DNA of 64,000 nucleotides from contig JAAUQL010000006.1 of assembly GCA_012033595.1 (NCBI GenBank), forward strand, positions 28,264-92,263, written 5' to 3'. Source of the stretch: Cyclobacteriaceae bacterium (GTDB lineage Bacteria > Bacteroidota > Bacteroidia > Cytophagales > Cyclobacteriaceae). The notes under the pieces were generated by a model that had not been told where the DNA came from, searched no databases, and worked only from the letters and a program-made list of their open reading frames with translations. Position numbers and translations under genes: made by a program. How positions within the stretch are numbered: the first letter of the stretch is position 1; every line of letters begins with the position of its first letter. Shown in pieces: positions 42,205-51,174 of the stretch.

Positions 42205-43827
42205 TCAATAGACATTTTTTACCCATTCTTTTATAATCTCCACCGAAGGATTGGTGCCTGTGCTTTTTACTTTGTATTCGGCCAAGATTGCCGCCGGCGT
42301 TTCGGTAATTCCGAAGATCGCCAACTGGTGTGGATCTGTAATCATCTTTATTTCCATTTGCTGACCGAGTTCGGCGGTGGCTCTTTTTACATTCGCGATC
42401 AAATCCTGGCATTCTTCGGCAGTTTTACCAAAAATAAATAGTTCACCTTTTTTGGATTTGAGCTTCAGCTTCAACTTTTCGTTGATGCGTTTCTGGATGG
42501 CAGCGATCAATTCCTGTCTGGGTGGAATTTGCGACACGAAAGCGATTTTGCCGTCGATGCAAATGGTCGGGATGTTTTTTACCATCAAAGAAGACATAAA
42601 GGTGACCGCTTCCAGCTTTTTGATGGCATGTTCCCGCCATTCGACCAGCCCCTCAAAATGTGGAGTCACTTTTTTCACTGCTTCCACCATGTATTGACAA
42701 GGCGCACACGATTCGGAGTCGAGTGTGATCACATCCACCACTACTCGGTCGGTCTGTCCATAATCCTTCAAATTGAGCAGGTCGAGCTTCGATTGCTCCT
42801 TCTCCATGGCTCTTACCACCTCCTGACGATATGGATCGTGCACCAACCCGGTGACCGCTTTCACGTTTTCGATTGGGGTATCCATGGGCATATCGCAGCC
42901 CGGCGCAAGGATAAATCCTTTGTTGCCGCCCATATCCATGCATTCGAGTGCATTTTCCTGCACATCATTTGGTGTGCCCATCAGCATGACTACAGTAAGT
43001 TTGATGTTGCCGCCAAAGCTGAGGTCATTTTTCAGTGCCACCTCCTTCACATAGTCCAGGGGAATGTTTTCGTCGATGGAAATATTGTCTGGTTTGCAGC
43101 CACACATGGCTTCGATATTTTGTTGGGCATGCCCACAGACAAAGAACGAACTCAATGCTCCCTGCTGCCTGATATGCTCAAAAAGCCCTGTGGCGCAGGG
43201 AGTCACGAAAGTTTCGAACGACATGGGGTCGATCTGGCTGGTCATCGGATCGACCACCGCCACAATGTCGCAGCCAGCTTCGATGTAGTAGCTGGCCATA
43301 TGCTTGCCCACCTCGTTGGTGAATTGAAGCAGTGCTGTCATCGAATCCGGGTCTTCGAGCATTTTCATAAAAATATCTGTGCCAAGTAGATGCAAAGCCA
43401 GGGTAAAAGGTCCGGTGATAAGGCCATACAATGCCACATCGGGATGGGCGTTGCGCAATCTGCGGGTGGCTTCGAGTGTCAGTTTGATGCGGCCTGCATT
43501 TTTATCGGGAATTTGCATATCTGCCAGTGTTTTGCCTTCGAGCAGCGGATGACTCACCACCGCCGGCGGATTATGGTCTGACCAGGCCAGTTTGCACCCG
43601 AGTATTTCAGCTTCCATCTGCAGGTCAAAAACCACCGGAATGCCATCAGGCTGATACAATTCTATGGCTTTGCTCACGCCCTGAAAAAGCAAATCTGCCG
43701 ATTGCAAATAGGCTGTAGCCGTAGCGCCTATGAGCCTGGCTCCATGCACACCTACAAAAGGAACCCATGGAATCCGCTCCGCCTTCCGGAGCTGAAATGC
43801 TTGCTTTACTAGTGCTCTGCCTGTCAT
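42205..43827 (-). CDS. MtaA/UroD-like methyltransferase fused to C-terminal thioredoxin-like domains
   Basis: UroD-type barrel (PDGIPVVFDLQMEAEILGC...GLITGPFTLALHLLG...FFVCGHAQQNIEAM...FILAPGCDMPMDTPIENVKAV), then DSESCAPCQYMVEAVKKV and ELFIFGKTAEECQDLIANVKRA...TETPAAIL. Confidence 0.88.
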   Translation of the reverse strand: MTGRALVKQAFQLRKAERIPWVPFVGVHGARLIGATATAYLQSADLLFQGVSKAIELYQPDGIPVVFDLQMEAEILGCKLAWSDHNPPAVVSHPLLEGKTLADMQIPDKNAGRIKLTLEATRRLRNAHPDVALYGLITGPFTLALHLLGTDIFMKMLEDPDSMTALLQFTNEVGKHMASYYIEAGCDIVAVVDPMTSQIDPMSFETFVTPCATGLFEHIRQQGALSSFFVCGHAQQNIEAMCGCKPDNISIDENIPLDYVKEVALKNDLSFGGNIKLTVVMLMGTPNDVQENALECMDMGGNKGFILAPGCDMPMDTPIENVKAVTGLVHDPYRQEVVRAMEKEQSKLDLLNLKDYGQTDRVVVDVITLDSESCAPCQYMVEAVKKVTPHFEGLVEWREHAIKKLEAVTFMSSLMVKNIPTICIDGKIAFVSQIPPRQELIAAIQKRINEKLKLKLKSKKGELFIFGKTAEECQDLIANVKRATAELGQQMEIKMITDPHQLAIFGITETPAAILAEYKVKSTGTNPSVEIIKEWVKNVY

Positions 43828-43901
43828 ATTTTCGTCTTTAAGATGTAGTTAAAATCACCGGCAATCAGTTGATGGCTGATAGCGCCTGGCAAACCGCCAT
43901 T

Positions 43902-44570
43902 TTAGGCGACTGATCGGTTCAAAAAGTCAACGGCGCCCTGAGGATCGCGTGAGTAGAAATCAGCATGGATTTTTTCTTTGAATTCTTCCGAAACAGGAGC
44001 GCCACCGATCAATATTTTGGTGTCAGGCACGGCGGCTTTGATCTCGGCAACGATTTTTTCCATGTTTACCATGGTGGTGGTGAGCAAGGCCGACAGACCC
44101 ACATAGCATCCGGGGTGCTGCTTTATAGCCTCAATAAATTGCTGGCCATTTACATCGGTACCCAGATCCACCACTTCAAATCCGCTGCCTTTCACCATCA
44201 TCGAGACCAGGTTTTTGCCAATGTCGTGCAGGTCGCCAGCCACCGTACCGATCACAAAGATGCCTTTGCGCTTCACGGCGCCAGATTCAAAAAATGGCCT
44301 TAAGTGCTCCATGGCCGTGCTCATGGCCTTGGCCGACATGAGTACCTGAGGTACAAAAACCTTGTTTTCGCGGAATTTGACTCCGATTTTTTCCATGCCC
44401 ACCACAAGACCTTTCTTGAGTACCTCTTCTGGCGGAAAGCCTTCATCAATGGCTTTTTTGGTGAGTTCGTCGGCACCTTCCTGCCCTTTCATATCGGGTG
44501 GGTAAGGGCTTGCCAGGTTGATTTTTCCAAATTCGACACAATGAGCGATTTTTCCATATAATTCTTCCAT
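43902..44570 (-). CDS. Corrinoid (B12-binding) methyl carrier protein
   Basis: MetH-cap-like N-terminus (EEVLKKGLVVGMEKIGVKFRENKVFVPQVLMSAKAM) and B12 motif GTVAGDLHDIGKNLVSMMVKGSGFEVVDLG (DxHxxG). Confidence 0.96.
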   Translation of the reverse strand: MEELYGKIAHCVEFGKINLASPYPPDMKGQEGADELTKKAIDEGFPPEEVLKKGLVVGMEKIGVKFRENKVFVPQVLMSAKAMSTAMEHLRPFFESGAVKRKGIFVIGTVAGDLHDIGKNLVSMMVKGSGFEVVDLGTDVNGQQFIEAIKQHPGCYVGLSALLTTTMVNMEKIVAEIKAAVPDTKILIGGAPVSEEFKEKIHADFYSRDPQGAVDFLNRSVA

Positions 44571-44593
44571 ATCCAGTGAGATTATTGATTTAG

Positions 44594-45600
44594 TTAAAAA
44601 AAAGATGCTTTGCGCATCGCCAATAAGTTTTCGTGTTTTGTGTTTACTGTGATCTCGCAGCCAGCCGACAAAATGAATTTGCGTCCTCTTTCGCGATCCA
44701 CTAATATTTTGCAGGCATCCAGAATTTCTGCTGCTGTACGTTCATCTACCAACACCGGGTTGATGTTGCCGCACCGGATCACCTCAGGGCCTACCATCGC
44801 ATACGCCTCTTCCAGATCAACTGCCGAATCGAGGTCGAGGATATCTACCTTGAAACTGGCGATAGCTGGCAGTAAATGCGTGATGTTGCCACAAATGTGC
44901 AACTTAACCCTGCCCCCACATTCATGGACAAAATCGATGATCTCATGGTGCGATCGCGCACATAGGTGTTGTAGGTATCCGCATCTATCTGAGAGCAAAT
45001 CGCATCGCCCATGCCGATGACCTGGCATCCGGCCTCGATCTGCGCTTTGGCAAAGTCCTTGGCCGTATCCACACATTTGTCCATGAGTTGATGGCAAAAA
45101 TCCGGGTCGGCCATCAGGTACATGAGCATATTGCTGATGCCGGCCAGATCGCAAGCCTCGGCAAGCGGCCCCTCCACCCAGCCGATCACAGGTACTTCGC
45201 CCTTTAGCTCCTTCTGAAATAGTTCTGCCCCTTTGATACGGTCAAGTGTTCGTGGAGCCTTATAGACATCAGGTCGTTTCAGACTCTTGATGTCGTCGAT
45301 GGTATTGATGATGATATGCTGACACACCGGCACGGCCTCATCAGGAAAAGTGACCCGGGCACCAAATGCAGATGTTTCGCGGTATGGATCGGAGATGAGC
45401 CCGACCATGTCCAGGTCAAACTGTTCCATGGCCTTGAGGTTGCAGGCCACCAGGGTTTTATAATCAGAGGCAAATTCGCCATAGGTTTTGCCAGCCAGGC
45501 GTGCAGCAAAATGCATGAGTATCGGCCTGAAAAGTGTGCGATCTTCAGGTAGCTTTCCCTGGCATAGCTGATCAAAAAGTTGCGTTTTAGTCATAATCAA
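44594..45600 (-). CDS. UroD-family (MtaA/CmuA-like) methyltransferase, one frameshift
   Basis: ORFs 45600-44845 and 45154-44594 join: ...GWVEGPLAEACDLAG...QIEAGCQVIGMGDAICSQIDADTYNTYV / HEIIDFVHECGGRVKLHICGNITHLLPAI...FILSAGCEI. Confidence 0.9.
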
Positions 45601-45695
45601 AAAAATCAGATGTTCGTAACCCTAAATTACCTTTTTCTCAAGCGTTCATGTAAGATAAAATTGACCCAAATGAGCATAAAATTGACCGGCTTCTT

Positions 45696-46535
45696 TCATT
45701 TTTGCTCTTTAATGGATTTTTTCCAGCTTTCATCTCTTTGTTTGTTCAGAAAGTTGGCAGACGGCTGAACGCCCCGTTTGCCCACTTTGAGTATGGCGTC
45801 ATTGTCCACCTTTACTACAGGTGTGTGACTGGCTTCCGGCTCGTTCATAAATGACCGGTTGCTGGCTAGGTTGTACGCAGAGATCAATGAAAATCGCGCA
45901 TGGTCGCTGGTGTTGGCATCGGATTTATGCAACAAATTGCCATGGAAAAACAAGGTATCGCCTGGTTCAAGCTCCACATAGACCAACTCCATGCGTTTGA
46001 TGGCGGCATCTACCCGCTTGATATCAGCGCCTACCTGCTCACCGGTAGAGCCATGGTTGATCCGTCCGATTTTGTGAGATCCCTTCAACACTTGCAGGCA
46101 GCCATTTTCTTTATTGGCGCGAGTCACGGCCACCATCACGCTGAGCATTTCGGGAAGCAAAAAACCGTTGTCGTACCAATAGCCGTAGTCCTGGTGCCAT
46201 TCCCAGGCTCCGCCAATTTTAGGTTCTTTCTGCATAAATTTGGTATGGTACAGGGCAGCCTTGTCACCAAAAATCAACTCCAGCCCGTCTACAACCCGCT
46301 CCGATTTAGAAAATGCACCGTAGATATCGTCGCCTGCATTGTACCACAGGGTAAGTTTTGTATTGAGACCCGAATTGTCATCTACGTTGATGGCAGAATC
46401 TTTCACAAGCTTGTCGTGATGGTAAGTCTCCAGCAATAGGGCCACTTCATCCGTGCCGAAAAATTCTTTGATGATTACATAGCCGTCTTGTTCGTATGAT
46501 TTCAAATGTTCCGGTGTAAATTTTTTGTACGTCAT
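45696..46535 (-). CDS. Phytanoyl-CoA dioxygenase family protein
   Basis: YEQDGYVIIKEFF...GGAWEWHQDYGYWYDNGFLLPEMLSVMVAVTRANKENGCLQVLKGSHKIG...LEPGDTLFFHGNLLHKSDANTSDHARFSLISAYN. Confidence 0.92.
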   Translation of the reverse strand: MTYKKFTPEHLKSYEQDGYVIIKEFFGTDEVALLLETYHHDKLVKDSAINVDDNSGLNTKLTLWYNAGDDIYGAFSKSERVVDGLELIFGDKAALYHTKFMQKEPKIGGAWEWHQDYGYWYDNGFLLPEMLSVMVAVTRANKENGCLQVLKGSHKIGRINHGSTGEQVGADIKRVDAAIKRMELVYVELEPGDTLFFHGNLLHKSDANTSDHARFSLISAYNLASNRSFMNEPEASHTPVVKVDNDAILKVGKRGVQPSANFLNKQRDESWKKSIKEQK

Positions 46536-46592
46536 GATCTTTATATCAATGATTCCTCACATGCTTTTGTTGCTCCTGCCTGCTGAAACCTG

Positions 46593-47430
46593 TCAGGTAA
46601 TGTTTTCATTAGCAAAAGCCTTGCTGTACCGCGCTTTTAAAAATTGCATCATAAATACATTCACATCCCATTGGCTGGTAATGGGCTGTCGGGTAAAGGG
46701 CATCAGGGTAAGGTATGGTGGCGCTCCAAATTCGGAGGTTACCGTCATCAGCGCTGCTCCTTGTTTCCTTTTTTTATCCATGACTTTGTCCCACCAGCGG
46801 GCATGGATTTCCAGTGCATTTTGCCACTCAGGCACACGCGGGTCGGGAACTTGAGGGCCTTCCTGAAAACCTACCCTCGAATGGATGTGATCTGTGCGGT
46901 CAAGAGCCAGGTCGAGCGTCTGCTGCTGGTCTTCAAGGAAAGTTTCGGCCACATTGCACCAATGCGATACATCGAGGGTGATCCGCAGGTCGGGCAGCGT
47001 ATCGAGATATTGAGCCATAATGTGCACCGCAAAGCTGAATTTGCCCCGATGGGTTTCGTGCAGTATTTTTTTGCCCGTAGAGCGCGACATCGCAGTTGCC
47101 ATATCGATCAAGGCTTTGTTTTTTCAAATGGATATAATCTTTGCCAGTCTGAGAATTGATGAATAAAGCCGGGGAATCGGCCAAATTTTCCAAATGCTTT
47201 TCATAGGTTTTTTTGTGCCGGTCAAAATCTGGCTCAAGGGTTTCGTAGTGTTGGCCAATAAGTGCCAGATCAAAGCCTGCGAGTGATTTTAACACGGCAC
47301 TTTTGGCTGCCGGGTCGAGGGGCAGACCCATCTCCACGCCATTGTAGCCTGCAGCTTTTACCTTTTCGCAAAAGCGATCTATGGATAAGTGCTCTGAACC
47401 CCAGTACGGACAAAAATACCTGATCTCCAT
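46593..47430 (-). CDS. TIM-barrel sugar phosphate isomerase/epimerase-like protein (one frameshift)
   Basis: ORF 47430-46933 (FCEKVKAAGYNGVEMGLPLDP...) continues in 47111-46593 (ILHETHRGKFSFAV...LRITLDVSHWCNVAETF...IHSRVGFQEGPQVPDPR). Confidence 0.82.
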
Positions 47431-47431
47431 A

Positions 47432-48313
47432 TTATGATTCTTTTACAATATTCACCACATCCGGCCTTAGAAACGGGTAGGTCAATTGCTTCGTTCCTTT
47501 GTGCGCATAGGGGTCTTTGCCTGCCACCATCATGATGTCGCGCATGTCTTCCTTCAAAGGCAATCTGCCGTCCCAGTCCCAGGGAAGAAGCGATTCGGCA
47601 CTCATGTAATGCGATACCAGTGCCGTTCTGAAATTATTTGTCGTCTTATTGCGCAGCGAAGAATGAAAAAGGTATCCGTTGAAAAACACCACACTCCCTT
47701 TCTTTACTTCTACCGCTATGGCATCTTTTTCAGTAAAAGGTTCCAATTCGCAAAGATCCACATCGCCATATTCGCTGCCATGATAAGGGATTCTGCGCCG
47801 GATGGGCATATTTTTTTGAGAGCCGGGAATTACCCACAGACAGCCGTTTTCGACCGTGGCATCATCTATTGCCACCCAAACGCCCGTGAGCGAACGATCA
47901 CGTGTAGGAATGTAGTATTCGTCCTGGTGCCACGACTGGCCAGGCTTGCCGGGCGCTTTGACAAAAAGCATGCTTTGCATGCATTTTACATTGGGGCCGA
48001 TGATACCTGTGAGTACTTCCGCTACTGCGGCATGGCATACATAGTCGAGGATTTTAGGTGATATTTTGTGTGGAAAATGTATGGCTATGTAATTTTTGAG
48101 TACTTCAAAGTCTGAGGCCTGTCCTTCCGGTATTTTCAAGCCTTCTATATCGCCCCGCTGACCACGGAATATCTGTACCGCTTCCTCCTTGATTTCAGCA
48201 ATTTCTGATGCTTCGAACAGTCCATCAGCAATCAGATAACCGTATTGATGGTAAAATGCCGCATTTTCAGTACTTAGCTTTTTGTGTTTGATAATGGAGT
48301 GGTCTGTATTCAT
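47432..48313 (-). CDS. Phytanoyl-CoA dioxygenase family protein (second copy)
   Basis: YHQYGYLIADGLFEASEI...GQSWHQDEYYIPTRDRSLTGVWVAIDDATVENGCLWVIPGSQ...VKKGSVVFFNGYLFHSSLRNKT. Confidence 0.93.
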   Translation of the reverse strand: MNTDHSIIKHKKLSTENAAFYHQYGYLIADGLFEASEIAEIKEEAVQIFRGQRGDIEGLKIPEGQASDFEVLKNYIAIHFPHKISPKILDYVCHAAVAEVLTGIIGPNVKCMQSMLFVKAPGKPGQSWHQDEYYIPTRDRSLTGVWVAIDDATVENGCLWVIPGSQKNMPIRRRIPYHGSEYGDVDLCELEPFTEKDAIAVEVKKGSVVFFNGYLFHSSLRNKTTNNFRTALVSHYMSAESLLPWDWDGRLPLKEDMRDIMMVAGKDPYAHKGTKQLTYPFLRPDVVNIVKES

Positions 48314-48520
48314 ATGGGGTTGTTTTGGTTTATACACTATGGAAAAATTCATAATTTTTCAAAGACAGCGGGTACAATATGTGGCCGTCCTGATTGATAC
48401 TTAGTTGCACAGGATGTAATCTAAGCAGTCTCCGCATCCATCGAGGCATGACGACCGGAGGCAGGCTACCATGCGAAATTGACCTTTTCATTGCTGTGCT
48501 TCTATATTCAACCATGGCCG

Positions 48521-49777
48521 TCAGCCCTTAAAGCCGGTTACGGTGTCTATCATGGCCACCATATTTTCTATGGGTACATTGGCCTGTGTGTTGTGCACCG
48601 TATTGAACACAAAACCTCCATTTTTTGACAGTATCTCGCATTGGCGCTGAACCTGCTTTTTCACTTCAGCAGGCGTGCCAAAAGAGAGTACCTTTTGGGT
48701 GTCTACCCCCCCACCCCAAAAGGTGATGCGGTCGCCATAGGTATCTTTGAGATGTTGCGGATCCATGCCCACAGCGTTGAATTGCACCGGATTGATGATG
48801 TCGAATCCGGCCTCGATAAACGAATTCATAAAAGGTTCGATGGCGCCACACGAATGCTTGAATGTTTTCCAATTGGTATGGGCATGTACCCAGTCATTGA
48901 GTTTTTTATAATATGGCAGGTACAACTCGTGCAGGGTGTCCACCCCGCAAAACTGCGAGTCTTGTGTGCCAAAATCAGTTCCGCAGAGGAAAATCGCATC
49001 GATATCGCTACCTACTGTGTTATGAAATTTTTGTAGGTTTTGCAGGGCTATTTCTACTTGTTTCTCAAAAATGGCGTGAATGTAGTCGGGTCGCATAATC
49101 ACCGACATGTACCACTCGGTAATGTCGCGTATGCCTTTTGGAGCCTTGAGGTTAAGCCCGGGCACCAGTGCAATATCGCCCAGCGCCGTGCCGCCCATGT
49201 TGGCAATGATGGCTTTTCCGCTGTTTTTCACCCGGTCAACTTCCCTTTTCCAATAGCTCAGATCTTCTTCTGAAATCGGCATAAACTCTTCCAGGTTGTC
49301 TGCCGGATCGAGTTGTTCTTCCACAATAGGTTCCTGCCTCAGCACAGCATCGAAAAAATAGCTGGTTTTGGGCATTTTGCCACTTGCAGAGACCGACGTG
49401 TCGCCTTTAGGATAAATGAGCAGGTCACCATTGCCGTCGATGGTGGTGTTAAATCCCTTGGGCAACAAAACTGTCTGTCCCCAAAAGGTCTTAAATTCCT
49501 TCAATTCCCCATGGTTAAATATGCCAAACATGTTGTCGCCGGGGCTGAGGCCGATCACGTCCACACCCAATATTTCCATGAGGTCGGTATCGATTTCGCC
49601 AAGCATCTGGTACGGCTCTATCACCCTGACGGGCTTCTGCTCCAATCCGTAGTGCCTTCTCAGGTTTTCGATGGCAAGCACATGAATGCCCGTGACCGGG
49701 GTAGCGCCAAAATCGACGGCTATGCGGTCAGGCTGCTGATGATTGAGTGTTGCTAGTACGCGTTCTTTAGGTGTCAT
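48521..49777 (-). CDS. UroD-family protein (putative corrinoid methyltransferase)
   Basis: MTPKERVLATLNHQQPDRIAVDFGATPVTGIH...DAIFLCGTDFGTQ...FKHSCGAIEPFMNSFIEAGFDIINPVQFNAVGMDPQHLKDTYGDRITFWGGGVDTQ...FNTVHNTQANVP. Confidence 0.92.
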   Translation of the reverse strand: MTPKERVLATLNHQQPDRIAVDFGATPVTGIHVLAIENLRRHYGLEQKPVRVIEPYQMLGEIDTDLMEILGVDVIGLSPGDNMFGIFNHGELKEFKTFWGQTVLLPKGFNTTIDGNGDLLIYPKGDTSVSASGKMPKTSYFFDAVLRQEPIVEEQLDPADNLEEFMPISEEDLSYWKREVDRVKNSGKAIIANMGGTALGDIALVPGLNLKAPKGIRDITEWYMSVIMRPDYIHAIFEKQVEIALQNLQKFHNTVGSDIDAIFLCGTDFGTQDSQFCGVDTLHELYLPYYKKLNDWVHAHTNWKTFKHSCGAIEPFMNSFIEAGFDIINPVQFNAVGMDPQHLKDTYGDRITFWGGGVDTQKVLSFGTPAEVKKQVQRQCEILSKNGGFVFNTVHNTQANVPIENMVAMIDTVTGFKG

Positions 49778-49796
49778 AGCTCAAAAAATTTTGTTT

Positions 49797-50828
49797 TTAA
49801 AAAGATCCTCTGTTTACAAATGTGGTTTTGTTTCTAATGGCCTTGCGGTCATTGTTCATTATCATGTTGGCGATACCTTGTCCCATTTGGCCAAAGTCGG
49901 TCGAAATCACCGAAATGCCTTTTCCGATCACCTTCTTCAATGGTGTGTCGTTGTAAGAAATGATGCCAATGTCTTTGCCTACATCAAGGCGATTGTTTTG
50001 GGCATACTCCACCAGGCTTACCAGGTCATCATCATCTATCACAATGTAGCCATGACCCACGACAGGGCTTGCCTCGGGGTGACGTGATGTGGGTGATATT
50101 TTGTCGTAGCTCACTTCATAGGGTATATGGTTGCTTTCGCAAAATGCAACAAATCCCGCCGCAAGGGGTTGGGGTACTTCCGTAACGGTGTTCCTAAAGA
50201 TGAGCTTAATGGATTGGTATTTCGAAATCAAATGGGCAATTCCCGCAAGGGTATCTTTGATGTCTTGCTCAAAATCCTGGTAATACCCCACAAATTCCTG
50301 CTTGTAGTGCCGGGGGTTGATATCGACCAAAAAAAGTTTTTCGACCGGTATTGGCTTAAGCGCCTGAGAAATTTTGCTGTGCTCCATCGGCAGTATTATA
50401 TAGGATGTGTAGTTGCCGATATGCCGGGCGATGGTATTTTTGAGTACGTCGAAATTGAAATGATGAAAGTATATATCGATGAAGGTGTTGTCTCCAAAAG
50501 CGTCCTTTATGCCATAGTAAAGGGTTTCCTTGTAAGAAGTGAAGGTGTCAAAAAAAAGGAAAATGCGGTTAGCCGTCTGGGTGTTGGTAGAACTCACATA
50601 AAAGCCCTTGCCATGTACCGACTCCAGCAACCCTTTTTCTTTTAATTTTTGAAAAGCCTTTACCACCGTTTCCCGGGCCAGCCGATGATCCTGGCAAATT
50701 TCGTTGATCGAAGGCAATTTGGATCCTTTTGGCAATAGTCCCGATTGGATGGCTCCTACGATCGATTCACTGATCTGGAGGTATTTTGGGGTACTGGATG
50801 CAGGCGATATCTGAATGGGTGCAAACAA
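49797..50828 (-). CDS. GntR-type HTH regulator with LacI-like sensor domain
   Basis: PKYLQISESIVGAIQSGLLPKGSKLPSINEICQDHRLARETVVKAFQKLKEKGLLESVHGKGFYV; C-terminal periplasmic-binding-like fold with GHGYIVIDDDDLVSLVEYAQNNRLDVGKDIGIISYNDTPLKKVI. Confidence 0.92.
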   Translation of the reverse strand: MFAPIQISPASSTPKYLQISESIVGAIQSGLLPKGSKLPSINEICQDHRLARETVVKAFQKLKEKGLLESVHGKGFYVSSTNTQTANRIFLFFDTFTSYKETLYYGIKDAFGDNTFIDIYFHHFNFDVLKNTIARHIGNYTSYIILPMEHSKISQALKPIPVEKLFLVDINPRHYKQEFVGYYQDFEQDIKDTLAGIAHLISKYQSIKLIFRNTVTEVPQPLAAGFVAFCESNHIPYEVSYDKISPTSRHPEASPVVGHGYIVIDDDDLVSLVEYAQNNRLDVGKDIGIISYNDTPLKKVIGKGISVISTDFGQMGQGIANMIMNNDRKAIRNKTTFVNRGSF

Positions 50829-50839
50829 GGCTTTTACTT

Positions 50840-50871
50840 TACTGTGCTATACTGTACTAAAGCAAAGATAA
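50840..50871 (-). promoter_or_regulatory. Putative cluster promoter (-7 TATCTTTG) with overlapping tandem operator-like repeat
   Basis: Minus strand TATCTTTG (50870-50863) fits Bacteroidota TAnnTTTG; adjacent tandem TACTGTGCTA/TACTGTACTA (50840-50859). Confidence 0.45.
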
Positions 50872-51014
50872 TAATTCACCTGTATAAAAAACTGTTTGGG
50901 GGAAATTTTTGCAAGAATGGTTTAGAGGTAAAAAATATGGGTGCTTACTTCAGGCTGGTAAAGCATTAGTTTGTGAGGTATAGCGTATGGCAGCGGCGTG
51001 TTGCTTAGAAAGTA

Positions 51015-51101
51015 AGCAAAGAAAAATCAAGACAAAACAATGTTTCCGTGCGGTGCACGGCGCACCTCCGATGTTTTGTCAGGCCGGCGCTCGATTTCCC
51101 C
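51015..51101. repeat. Dispersed repeat, family B copy 2
   Basis: CAAAGAAAAATCAAGACAAAACAATGTTTCC...TTTTGTCAGGCCGGCGCTCGATTTCC; GACAAAACA/TGTTTTGTC inverted ends. Confidence 0.65.
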
Positions 51102-51174
51102 TGGTCTAACCAGACATAAAAGGTACGTTTTTAGGCTGAACCCATTTACTTCCTTCATCTCTCTACTTTCTGCG

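Noticed and set aside
44594-49777. UroD-family genes as haem biosynthesis (hemE)
   Set aside because: Context is a corrinoid protein, homocysteine methyltransferase and MetH activation domain, with H-x-C type metal motifs; fits methyltransferase members of the family rather than hemE.
50829-51000. Cobalamin riboswitch upstream of the corrinoid cluster
   Set aside because: No B12-box-like or conserved riboswitch sequence recognised; a covariance-model scan would be needed to settle it.
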